Assembly: GCF_036226925.1 (NCBI RefSeq)
Contig: NZ_CP109031.1
Span: 8,866,001 to 8,930,000 of the forward strand
DNA length: 64,000 bases
Source of the DNA: Streptomyces sp. NBC_00659
Lineage (GTDB): Bacteria; Actinomycetota; Actinomycetes; Streptomycetales; Streptomycetaceae
Reading direction: 5' to 3'
The first letter of the stretch is position 1. Each line of letters starts with the position of its first letter. The notes beneath the pieces are model-generated. The model searched no databases. It saw only the letters and a program-made list of their open reading frames with translations, and was not told the origin of the DNA. Shown here one piece after another: positions 42,468 to 49,726 of the stretch. The translations under genes were made by a program, and so were the position numbers.

Positions 42468-42505
42468 GACCGAACCTCCGATAGGATGTAAATGTGAATT
42501 CGCGT

Positions 42506-42518
42506 TCGCATAATGCGA
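42506..42518. promoter_or_regulatory. Likely TetR operator
   Basis: TCGCAT-A-ATGCGA is a perfect 13-base palindrome in an AT-richer stretch of the divergent promoter region between the truncated gene and the TetR gene. It fits an autoregulatory TetR site. Confidence 0.6.
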
Positions 42519-42575
42519 GTGCGCCGAGGAGCGCACCGGTTGTCAAAGGGACCTGTTGAGAGCGCCGCCGATACC

Positions 42576-43235
42576 ATGCGGGACATGACCGAAGAGCCGG
42601 AGCGCCCAGCGTCCTACCGGGAGCCCCGGCAGGCCCGCAGCGCCGCGACCCTGGCCCGTGTCCTGCTGGCGGCAGAGGAGATCGCCTGCACCTCCGGCCT
42701 GGAGGAGATGACGATCGCGGGTGTCGCGGAACGCGCCGGGGTCTCCGTCGGCACGATCTACCGCCGCTTCGAGGACAAAGAACAGCTGATCACCGCCTTG
42801 ACCGAGCGGATGCTGGAACGCCGCGAGGAGTACGTGGCCGAGCAACTGCGTACGGCCGAGCCGTCGCTCTCCGGCGTCATGGACGCCTACGCGCACGCCT
42901 TGCTGCAGTCCTTCGCCGACAGCAGCAGCCTCTTCCCCGAGCTGCTGCGCACGCGGGGGACCAGGTCACTGGACCGCGGGGCCCGCACCATCACCGAACT
43001 CCACCGTCTCCTGCTCGAAGCAGCAGCCCCGTACACCGACCAGATCCGCCGCTCCCAACCGCAGACGGCACTCGACACCGCGGCCCGCGCCATCCTGGGC
43101 GCCTGCTTCCACAACTCCGTGCGCCCCGATGCCGCCACCGGCGAAGTGGCCAGGCGTCGGTACGCAGACGAGCTCAGCGACATGGCAATCGCCTACCTTT
43201 TCACTCCCGACCGACGCCGCAGAGCCGACACCTGA
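42576..43235 (+). CDS. TetR/AcrR family regulator
   Basis: A 219-residue protein with a classical TetR domain: LARVLLAAEEIACTSGLEEM, then TIAGVAERAGVSVGTIYRRF and DKEQLITALTERM. The C-terminal domain is typical AcrR length. In-frame ATGs at 42576 and 42585 are both possible. It is divergent from a truncated gene fused to a permease tail, so it may now control a broken target, with a palindrome in between. Confidence 0.88.
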   Translation: MRDMTEEPERPASYREPRQARSAATLARVLLAAEEIACTSGLEEMTIAGVAERAGVSVGTIYRRFEDKEQLITALTERMLERREEYVAEQLRTAEPSLSGVMDAYAHALLQSFADSSSLFPELLRTRGTRSLDRGARTITELHRLLLEAAAPYTDQIRRSQPQTALDTAARAILGACFHNSVRPDAATGEVARRRYADELSDMAIAYLFTPDRRRRADT

Positions 43236-43306
43236 ACCAGCAGTCGCTACTCGGGGTCGCAGGGTAAACCGCTGCAGCCGGGTGCTCGCCGGGCAAAGAT
43301 GCAGCC

Positions 43307-43933
43307 ATGCGTTATGCCGGCACCGACCCCGAGCTGATGGGCCTGATCCGACGATTCGTCACGCCGGGACGACGGTACCTTCGGTTGGGTGGAAGCTCGC
43401 TGCGGTTGAGCGGGCCTGAGCGCGAGCTGTTCGTGAGGGAGTTGGTCCAGGCTGCCCGGGAGATCACTCCCGCTGAGCTCGGCATCCTCTTCGAAGGTGG
43501 GTGGCGAGAGCGTAAGACTGCCTCCTGGCTGGTTGTTGTAGCCGGCAGGACCGAGTTCCGCAGCCGCATCGGCGAACTCCTGCCGGCCGGCGGGGGGCCC
43601 TATGCCGACGCGGCCTACTGCGTCACGCTTGCCACGTCCGGAGACAGTGCGGACGCCGATCTGGTCTGCAGATACCTTGATCACTACTTGCTTCGACCAG
43701 ACCTCGGCTACGGCCAAGGCCTTGCTCTTGGCACACTGCTTCACCTCGATGCCGCCCTGGGGACCGAGCGCGCATCCCGGTACCTTGCCGCCGGTGGCCT
43801 GTGGCAGCAGTGGACTGATGCCACGCCGGGCCTGGTGCGGGAACCGCAGGAGTACCGGCAGTTCGTGGACCAGCTCTGTTCCTTCGCCGGCGAGTGCGCT
43901 GAACTCTTCGCCAGACCGGAAACCAGACGCTGA
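43307..43933 (+). CDS. DUF6000 family protein
   Basis: A 208-residue protein matching the DUF6000 layout: LIRRFVTPGRRYLRL, AREITPAELGILFEGGWRERKTASWL in parts, FRSRIGELLPAGGGPYADAAYC, CRYLDHYLLRPDLGYGQGLALG and LHLDAALGTERA. DUF6000 has no known function and is common in Streptomyces. Start is the ATG at 43307; no adjacent partner is clear. Confidence 0.85.
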   Translation: MRYAGTDPELMGLIRRFVTPGRRYLRLGGSSLRLSGPERELFVRELVQAAREITPAELGILFEGGWRERKTASWLVVVAGRTEFRSRIGELLPAGGGPYADAAYCVTLATSGDSADADLVCRYLDHYLLRPDLGYGQGLALGTLLHLDAALGTERASRYLAAGGLWQQWTDATPGLVREPQEYRQFVDQLCSFAGECAELFARPETRR

Positions 43934-43990
43934 TCCCCGACCTGACCGCTGGACGCGGACTGCTGCGGGCCCGTCGGTAGGGTCTGGGCC

Positions 43991-44275
43991 ATGACAGGGA
44001 ACCGCGGCCGCCGGCCAAAGATCGACCAGGATGACCAGGACGGTGGCATCGAGGACGTGACGCTCCTCATCCTGGAATGGCTGGGTGAGCAGGGCGTGAA
44101 TGCCCTGATCAGGGTGGACGCCGAGAGGGTGGCTGACAACGTGCCGGCGTGGACGTTCGCCGCCAGTGGAGGTCCCTTGGAGCAGGGCATGCGTGCTGAT
44201 GGGAGGACTGTGCGGCAATGCATGTCCGCCGCCCTGTCCCAGCTGCGCGAGGCCGGGCTGCCGGTTCCGTTTTGA
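43991..44275 (+). CDS. Small hypothetical protein
   Basis: A 94-residue protein: a basic start (MTGNRGRRPKIDQDDQD), the segment TLLILEWLGEQGVNALIRVD and a C-terminus RTVRQCMSAALSQLREAGLP. Codon use looks coding and the start is an ATG. No family recognised. It follows DUF6000 by 57 bases on the same strand. Confidence 0.5.
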   Translation: MTGNRGRRPKIDQDDQDGGIEDVTLLILEWLGEQGVNALIRVDAERVADNVPAWTFAASGGPLEQGMRADGRTVRQCMSAALSQLREAGLPVPF

Positions 44276-44350
44276 TCTTCGTCTTCGCTCGCCTCTGAAT
44301 CGCTGGGGCGCGGAGACCTGGAGGACGGCGATCCAGCGCCGGACGACGCC

Positions 44351-44596
44351 ATGACGGTGCTGGCCGTGGTCGCCGACGCGGCGTGGGTGACCGTCATGGA
44401 GCTCCTCCGGCAGGTCTGGCCGGTCTGCCGGGAACACGAGACCAGAATGCATCCCCCTCCTGCGGGCACCTCTGTCGGCTGGTACCCGGGTACGACGGAC
44501 GCGGCCGGCTCGCCGGTGTGGTGGTGCCGGGACGGTCGGTACGGCGCGTGCCACGACGTATGTCCGGTGGGCGAGTCGGCCGCCACCCTGCAGTGA
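44351..44596 (+). CDS. Small hypothetical protein, possibly truncated
   Basis: An 81-residue product with VCREHETRMHPPPAGT, YPGTTDAAGSPVWWCRDGRYGACHDV. Similar short Trp/Cys-containing segments occur in unnamed Streptomyces proteins, often in pairs with a helix-turn-helix gene. It may be a fragment of a longer gene; the region upstream (44276-44350) does not continue it. Confidence 0.45.
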   Translation: MTVLAVVADAAWVTVMELLRQVWPVCREHETRMHPPPAGTSVGWYPGTTDAAGSPVWWCRDGRYGACHDVCPVGESAATLQ

Positions 44597-44923
44597 AAGC
44601 AGCGTCGTACGCGCTGCGGCGCAGTGAGAACGGAATGCGCCGTGTTTGACAGCTGGACGGGCGTATCGGACCCGGACCCCTCCCCCTCCCCCGACGATCC
44701 GCGGGAAAGTTCACCAATGCGGGCATAGGGAGTGCGAAGGGGGCGGTGCCCTTCTAGCGTGGTGGGCGGGCGCCGCGCCGCGCGTCCCGGGGATCCGGTC
44801 TCCGAGGACGGCCGCGGTATCCGCGCGGGTCGATCGGCCCCGCCCCGGCTCCGACTGCCGTACGAGCGATTCCGTGGTTGCCCGATGCCTGCCCGCACTT
44901 CGCCTGCGCTGGAGATGCACATC
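44597..44923. other. Upstream region of the flavohemoprotein gene
   Basis: No gene is supported in these 327 bases. A region near 44700-44750 (CACCAATGCGGGCATAGGG) has the partly palindromic ATGC-GG-GCAT. Flavohemoprotein genes in Streptomyces are often under nitric-oxide-sensing NsrR, but this sequence is too weak to call an NsrR site. A TTGACA lies at about 44647. Confidence 0.3.
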
Positions 44924-46132
44924 ATGCTTTCGAACACGTCCCGACCCGTCATCACGGCCACGTTGCCCGTCGTCGGGGAGCACATCGGTGAGATCGCCCG
45001 GCGCTTCTACCGTCACATGTTCGCCAACCATCCCGAGCTCCTGGACGGGGTCTTCAACCGAGGGAACCAGGCACACGGAGAACAGCAGCAGGCGCTCGCC
45101 GGATCCGTGGCGGCGTTCGCCGGCGGTCTGGTGAGCACTCCGCAGCGGACCCCCGAACACCTGCTGAAGCGCATCGCGCACAAGCACGCGTCTCTCGGGA
45201 TCCGTCCGGACCAGTATCAGACCGTCCACGACAACCTGATGTGGGCGATCGTCGACGTGCTGGGCGACGCGGTCACCCCGGAGGTCGCCGCGGCCTGGGA
45301 CGAGGTCTACTGGCTGATGGCGAACGCCCTGATCAACCAGGAACGCGGTCTCTACAGCGCGCGGGGGGTCACACCCGAGACGGTGTGGCGCACATGGGAG
45401 GTCGAGAAGAAGATCAAGGAGACCCCGGACGTCGTGACCTTCGTCGTCAAGCGGGTCGACGACCGCCTTGTGACGACCTCGCTCCCCGGCCAGTACGTCA
45501 CCGTGCTGATCGACATGCCCGACGGCGTGCGGCAGCCGCGCCAGTACAGCCTGACCCGGGCCGACGACGGCGAACACCGCCAGTTCTCGGTCAAGCGGGT
45601 ACGCGGCAACGGCGAGCCCGAGGGAGAGGTGTCCGCTCTCCTGCACGACACGGTCGACGTGGGTGACGTCCTCACCCTGTCGCTGCCCTACGGCGATGTC
45701 GTGCTCGACGACTCGGGACGGCCGGTGGTGTTCGCCACGGCGGGCATCGGGATCACCCCCATGGCCGGAATGCTCTCCCACCTCGTCGAGGCCGAGTCCC
45801 GGCTGCCGATCACCGTGCTGCACGCCGACCTCGACGAGGCGTCGTTCGCGCTGCGTCGCCAGGTGGTCAGCGACGTACTCGAACTGCGGAACGCCGAGAT
45901 GTACCTCTGGTACGAGAAGGGCGCGCAGACCAACGAGCCGGTCAAGGGCGTTTTCGACGGGCTGATGGACCTCTCCCACGTCGATCTGCCGGACAACGCG
46001 GTGTACTACATGTGCGGGCCGCTGGCGTTCATGCAACCGCTGCGGAGCGCGCTCCTGGGGCGGGGCGTCGCACCGCAGGACATCCAGTACGAGGTGTTCG
46101 GCCCGGACCTCTGGCAGGCGGACCTCGACTGA
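44924..46132 (+). CDS. hmp: Flavohemoprotein (nitric oxide dioxygenase)
   Basis: A 402-residue flavohemoglobin. Residues about 1-140 form the globin domain with IAHKHASLGI, where the proximal haem ligand is most likely His88. Residues 150-260 form the FAD domain (LPGQYVTVLID, RQYSLT), and the rest the NAD domain (VVFATAGIGITPMAGML and the late YYMCGPLAFM). It oxidises NO to nitrate with O2 and NAD(P)H, protecting against nitrosative stress. The ATG at 44924 (MLSNTSRPVI) is preferred since the family starts there; the frame is open to 44732. Confidence 0.93.
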   Translation: MLSNTSRPVITATLPVVGEHIGEIARRFYRHMFANHPELLDGVFNRGNQAHGEQQQALAGSVAAFAGGLVSTPQRTPEHLLKRIAHKHASLGIRPDQYQTVHDNLMWAIVDVLGDAVTPEVAAAWDEVYWLMANALINQERGLYSARGVTPETVWRTWEVEKKIKETPDVVTFVVKRVDDRLVTTSLPGQYVTVLIDMPDGVRQPRQYSLTRADDGEHRQFSVKRVRGNGEPEGEVSALLHDTVDVGDVLTLSLPYGDVVLDDSGRPVVFATAGIGITPMAGMLSHLVEAESRLPITVLHADLDEASFALRRQVVSDVLELRNAEMYLWYEKGAQTNEPVKGVFDGLMDLSHVDLPDNAVYYMCGPLAFMQPLRSALLGRGVAPQDIQYEVFGPDLWQADLD

Positions 46133-46204
46133 CGAGCCCGTCACAGCCGTCATAACCACCCAGTCCGAACGGCCGTGAACGGCACGGGTGTTAGCTTCTT
46201 CCCC

Positions 46205-46846
46205 GTGGCGGAACACCAGGTACGACACCAGGACGAGACCAGGACGGCCTACGACGGGATCGTCGAGCTCTATGCGTCGATGTTCGCCGATCGGCTGGAG
46301 ACACGGCCGTTCGCGCGGGCCATGCTCGGCACCTTCGCCGAGCTGGTGCGCGAGACGGGGAACCTGCGGGCAGCCGATGTCGGCTGCGGTCCCGGACATC
46401 TGACGGCCATGCTGCACGACTTGGGTCTGGACGCCTTCGGGCTCGACCTGTCCCCGGCCATGGTCGACCACGCCAGGAAGTCCCATCCCGCCCTGCGGTT
46501 CGACCAGGCGCGAATGGAGGCTCTGCCCGTCGAGGACCGCGCGCTCGGCGGGGTGTTGGCCCACTACTCGATGATCCATACCCCGCCTGAGGAACTGCCC
46601 GCGCTGCTGGCCGAGCAGGTGCGGGTCCTGGCGCCAGGGGGCCTGCTGATGGTTTCGTTCTTCGGGACCGAGGGGACCGAGCCGGTCCGCTTCGATCACA
46701 AAGTAACGCCCGCCTACAGCTGGCCGGTTGACCGGTTCGCCGAGCTGCTGGTCGGGGCCGGGCTCGTGACGATCGCCCGGCTTCTCCACGACCCGGCCTC
46801 CGAACGGGGTTTCCTGGACACCCATTTGCTGGCCCGCCTCCCCTGA
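46205..46846 (+). CDS. Class I SAM-dependent methyltransferase
   Basis: A 213-residue protein with TAYDGIVELYASMF at the N-terminus, AADVGCGPGHLTAMLHDLGL for SAM binding, LDLSPAMVDHARK, and LPVEDRALGGVLAHYSMIH followed by VRVLAPGGLLMVSFFG. It belongs to the Methyltransf_11 group. The start is the GTG at 46205 (MAEHQVRHQDE); the frame is open to an ATG at 46175. Substrate unknown. The KSIII-like pseudogene begins immediately after it. Confidence 0.88.
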   Translation: MAEHQVRHQDETRTAYDGIVELYASMFADRLETRPFARAMLGTFAELVRETGNLRAADVGCGPGHLTAMLHDLGLDAFGLDLSPAMVDHARKSHPALRFDQARMEALPVEDRALGGVLAHYSMIHTPPEELPALLAEQVRVLAPGGLLMVSFFGTEGTEPVRFDHKVTPAYSWPVDRFAELLVGAGLVTIARLLHDPASERGFLDTHLLARLP

Positions 46847-47494
46847 TCCTCACCACCACCGACGCGCGGACCGCGCTGATCTGTAACGCGCAGAGCGCCG
46901 CCGGCCAGTGCTTCACCCAGTCCGAGGTACGTCGGCTCGCGCAGGCCGCGATCCCGGGCGACGGCTGCGGAGTGGGATGGGTGACGACATCGGCCGGCGC
47001 CCCGGTCCTCGACGTGGAGACCCGGCACATCGGCGATCACGCCGGCGACATGACCTTGGCGCTCGACGACGGTCGCAAGTACTGGGAACCGGGGGGAGTC
47101 CCAGCCGCGGATCGGGTTCACCGACGCCAGCGTCGCCAAGGTTCTGGCACGCGGCAACCGTCTGGTCCCGGAGGTGATCACGGATCTGTGCCGACGGCTC
47201 GGGGTCGCGACCGCGGACATCGACCTCCTCGTCACCAATCAGCCGAACCGCACCTTCCTGCGCAACTGGACCGAGGCGCTGCAACTGCCCGCCTAACGGC
47301 ATCCGAACACCTTCGACCAGTACGGCAACCTCTTCGGAGCGGCCATCCCGGTCACCCTGGACCACGCGATCACCTCGGGCCGGGTGAAGGACGGTGACCT
47401 CGTGGTGCTGGGCGGGTTCGCCCACGCAGGCGACTTCGCGGGAGCCGCCGTCGTGCGCTGGTCCGGCGGGCGAGGCCGACTCCGCGGCCGGTGA
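46846..47494 (+). pseudogene. KSIII-like (3-oxoacyl-ACP synthase III) remnant
   Basis: The stretch encodes the C-terminal two-thirds of a FabH-like protein in pieces. The first frame gives ALICNAQSAAGQCFTQSEVR, IPGDGCGVGW and ending at KYWEPG. It then shifts by one base at a run of six G (47091-47096), and continues as IGFTDASVAKVLARGNRLVP and LLVTNQPNRTFLRNW. A TAA at 47294-47296 stands where Glu is expected; translation past it resumes HPNTFDQYGNLFGAAIPVTL and FAHAGDFAGAAVVRW to TGA at 47492. The N-terminal third with the active-site Cys is missing. At least three lesions mark it as dead. Confidence 0.8.
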
Positions 47495-47652
47495 CCGCGG
47501 TGCCTGGAAGCGGCGGCGGACATCTGCCCGTCGTACGAGGTGATCAGCCGCCGATGACGCCGTCAGCGTGACGTTCGGCCGCGAACGCAACCGAAGGGGC
47601 CCTCACGAAACTCTGGACAAGTGATTCACAACACATCGGTGAGGAGACAGAG

Positions 47653-47970
47653 ATGACCCCCTGGAGCAGTGAGAGCCTCGGTTCCTGCGCGTTCGCCGAC
47701 CCCTATGCCGTCCACCCCCGTGACACCGCCGTGCCGGCCCAGGCGCAGCCCCGCGACGACGGCGACTTCCTCCTGCCGCCCCCCAACCCCGCCCACCGCC
47801 TCGGCTTCACCATCGACCCGCAGGATGAGCGGCGCCTGGCCCTGCACGCGACCCTCACCGCCGCCGGCATTCCCCCGATGCCCGAGGACCGTGCGGTCAT
47901 CGACCAGATCAGCGCGCTTCCGGCGGACGTCAACGAGGTACTTCAGCGCTGGCTGCACCACACCCTGTGA
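47653..47970 (+). CDS. Small hypothetical protein
   Basis: A 105-residue protein with a GGAGACAGAG site ahead of the ATG. It is Pro-rich in the middle (FLLPPPNPAHRLGFTIDPQDE) with a C-terminal helix DRAVIDQISALPADVNEVLQ. It looks like a genuine coding region, with no family recognised. Confidence 0.55.
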   Translation: MTPWSSESLGSCAFADPYAVHPRDTAVPAQAQPRDDGDFLLPPPNPAHRLGFTIDPQDERRLALHATLTAAGIPPMPEDRAVIDQISALPADVNEVLQRWLHHTL

Positions 47971-48041
47971 CACCGGTCAGGGCGGAGTCGTGGTCCCGGG
48001 CGCGTACTTCCCGGAGGAGAGGCGGTCGGAGATCATGAAGC

Positions 48042-48905
48042 ATGGGCCTCGACGACTGGTACTTCACCGAAGACATCGACGACTTCCTCGCCCGAGCGGG
48101 AGACTTCCTGTGCTCGCGCCCCGTCATGCACAACACACCCCTGACAACGCTCGCGAAAATGCGGGCACAGGGCGCGGGCACACACGGCGGCGAAGCCCCC
48201 GTCTTCGGCCGGCTGGAGTCAGGGGGCGAGGTCCGGGCCGTCCTGTACCGCACCGCGCGCGGCCGCCTGACCGTCACGACGCTCGCCCCCGAGCAGGCCG
48301 ACACCCTCGTGCCCCGGCTGACCGGCCTCGGGCACCGCATTTCGGGCGTCATCGCGGACCAGGACACCGCCACCGCTCTCGCGGAGGCGTGGCGGCGGCA
48401 CAGGGGTGGCGCGGCGCCGGTACGTGACTGGTGGGGCCGTCTGCATCGACTCGGCACGCTCACCCCGCCGGAGCCGGTCCCGGCGGGCCGGGGCCGACCG
48501 GTGGGCGAGCAGGAGCACGAGCAAGTGATGCGCTGGTGCCGTGAGTTCGCCGCGGACGTCGGGGAAGCCGTCTCCGTGACCGCCGAGTCCTGGGCCGGCA
48601 CACGCTTCGCCGAGAAGCGCTACACCTTCTGGGAGACCCCGGACGGCACGCCCGTCTCCATGGCGGGCGCGAACCCGCTGGTCGGCGGCCAGGTCCGGGT
48701 GGACCCCGTCTACACCCCGGCCGGCCTCCGGGGGCGCGGCTACGCGGGCGCCGTGACGGTCGAGGTGAGCAGGGCCGCGCTGGCCGCGGGCGCGAAGGAG
48801 GTCGTGCTGTTCACCAACCCGGCCAACGCGACCAGCAACGCCCTCTACCGGCGCATCGGATACGTCCCGGTCACCGACTTCGTCGGTTACGCCTTCTCCG
48901 GCTGA
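48042..48905 (+). CDS. GNAT family acetyltransferase
   Basis: A 287-residue protein with an N-terminal domain of about 140 residues that resembles a degenerate acetyltransferase (DDFLARAGDFLCSRPVMHN) and a C-terminal GNAT domain: VDPVYTPAGLRGRGYAGAVT with the acetyl-CoA motif and TNPANATSNALYRRIGYVPV. The arrangement is that of the two-domain GNATs common in actinomycetes. Target unknown. Its last codons merge with a heptanucleotide repeat array. Confidence 0.87.
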   Translation: MGLDDWYFTEDIDDFLARAGDFLCSRPVMHNTPLTTLAKMRAQGAGTHGGEAPVFGRLESGGEVRAVLYRTARGRLTVTTLAPEQADTLVPRLTGLGHRISGVIADQDTATALAEAWRRHRGGAAPVRDWWGRLHRLGTLTPPEPVPAGRGRPVGEQEHEQVMRWCREFAADVGEAVSVTAESWAGTRFAEKRYTFWETPDGTPVSMAGANPLVGGQVRVDPVYTPAGLRGRGYAGAVTVEVSRAALAAGAKEVVLFTNPANATSNALYRRIGYVPVTDFVGYAFSG

Positions 48906-48962
48906 CGGCTGACGGCTGACGGCTGACGGTTGACGGTTGACGGTTGAGGCCTGACGGTTGAG
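48900..48962. repeat. Tandem heptanucleotide array across the GNAT stop codon
   Basis: Nine consecutive 7-base units: four GGCTGAC, two GGTTGAC, then GGTTGAG, GCCTGAC and GGTTGAG. The array begins inside the last codons of the GNAT gene and contains its TGA, so changes in copy number could keep the protein end unchanged as each unit carries a stop. Confidence 0.85.
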
Positions 48963-49038
48963 CGGCTGCCCGGCCGGACGTGCTTCCGCCTGTCCCGGTT
49001 ATCCTGGCTCGTTCCGAACAAGCCAGGAGGTACAGCAC

Positions 49039-49581
49039 ATGAGCAGCACCATGCCGTCGTTTCCCGAGCGGATCGAGCTCTCGGGGGAGGGGCTCGTCCT
49101 TCGTGACTGGACGGAGGCGGACCTGACGGCGATGCCGGAGCTGTTCGATCACCCCGACATCGCCTACTGGACACCGCTCGTCTCCCCCTTCGACGCGGCC
49201 GCCGCCCGCGCGCGACTGGACCGGGACCGCCAGTTCCGCGCGGAGGGCACGGTCATCCTGCTCGCGATCACCGTCGACGGCGGAGCACCGCTCGGCGAGG
49301 TGATGCTGCGGCGCGCGCCCGAGGGCACGGAGATCGGCTACGCGGTGGGCCCCGCGCACCGCGGTCAGGGGCTGGCGCTGCGGGCGGTACGGGTGATGGC
49401 CGCGTACGCCTTCGAGCAGATGGGCGCCGAGCAGGTGATCCTGGAACTGGAGGCCGAGAACGCGGCCAGCGTCGCCGTGGCCACCAAGGCGGGCTTCACA
49501 CTGCTCGACGTACCGCTGATCACGGGTGAGGAGAAGGGGCGGCCCTTCACCCTGCAGACGTGGGGTCTGAACCGCCCTTGA
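49039..49581 (+). CDS. GNAT family N-acetyltransferase (RimJ/RimL-like)
   Basis: A 180-residue protein with an AGGAGG ribosome binding site and ATG at 49039. RimL-like start (IELSGEGLVLRDWTEADL), FDHPDIAYWTPL, the motif A GYAVGPAHRGQGLALRAVRV and the motif B ELEAENAASVAVATKAGF. Likely acetylates an N-terminal amine or small molecule. The neighbour upstream is another GNAT but they are not close paralogues. Confidence 0.9.
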   Translation: MSSTMPSFPERIELSGEGLVLRDWTEADLTAMPELFDHPDIAYWTPLVSPFDAAAARARLDRDRQFRAEGTVILLAITVDGGAPLGEVMLRRAPEGTEIGYAVGPAHRGQGLALRAVRVMAAYAFEQMGAEQVILELEAENAASVAVATKAGFTLLDVPLITGEEKGRPFTLQTWGLNRP

Positions 49582-49726
49582 CCGGCAGGCCTCCCCATCG
49601 AGTGGTCGGTCGCCGACGGGAGGCGACGGCTCGGTCCCAGGGCGACTCCGGACGTACGGGCTGTGTCGTCGGCTGCTTTCCGCGGTCTGCCCCCAGCCGC
49701 TTGTCCGGGCCGCGGACCCGGAGACT

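Noticed and set aside
44647..44750. Possible NsrR site upstream of hmp
   Set aside because: Only a short ATGC-GG-GCAT dyad; too weak compared with known NsrR operators.
44711..46825. 704-residue minus-strand frame opposite hmp and the methyltransferase
   Set aside because: Spans two real plus-strand genes; composition is a GC shadow.
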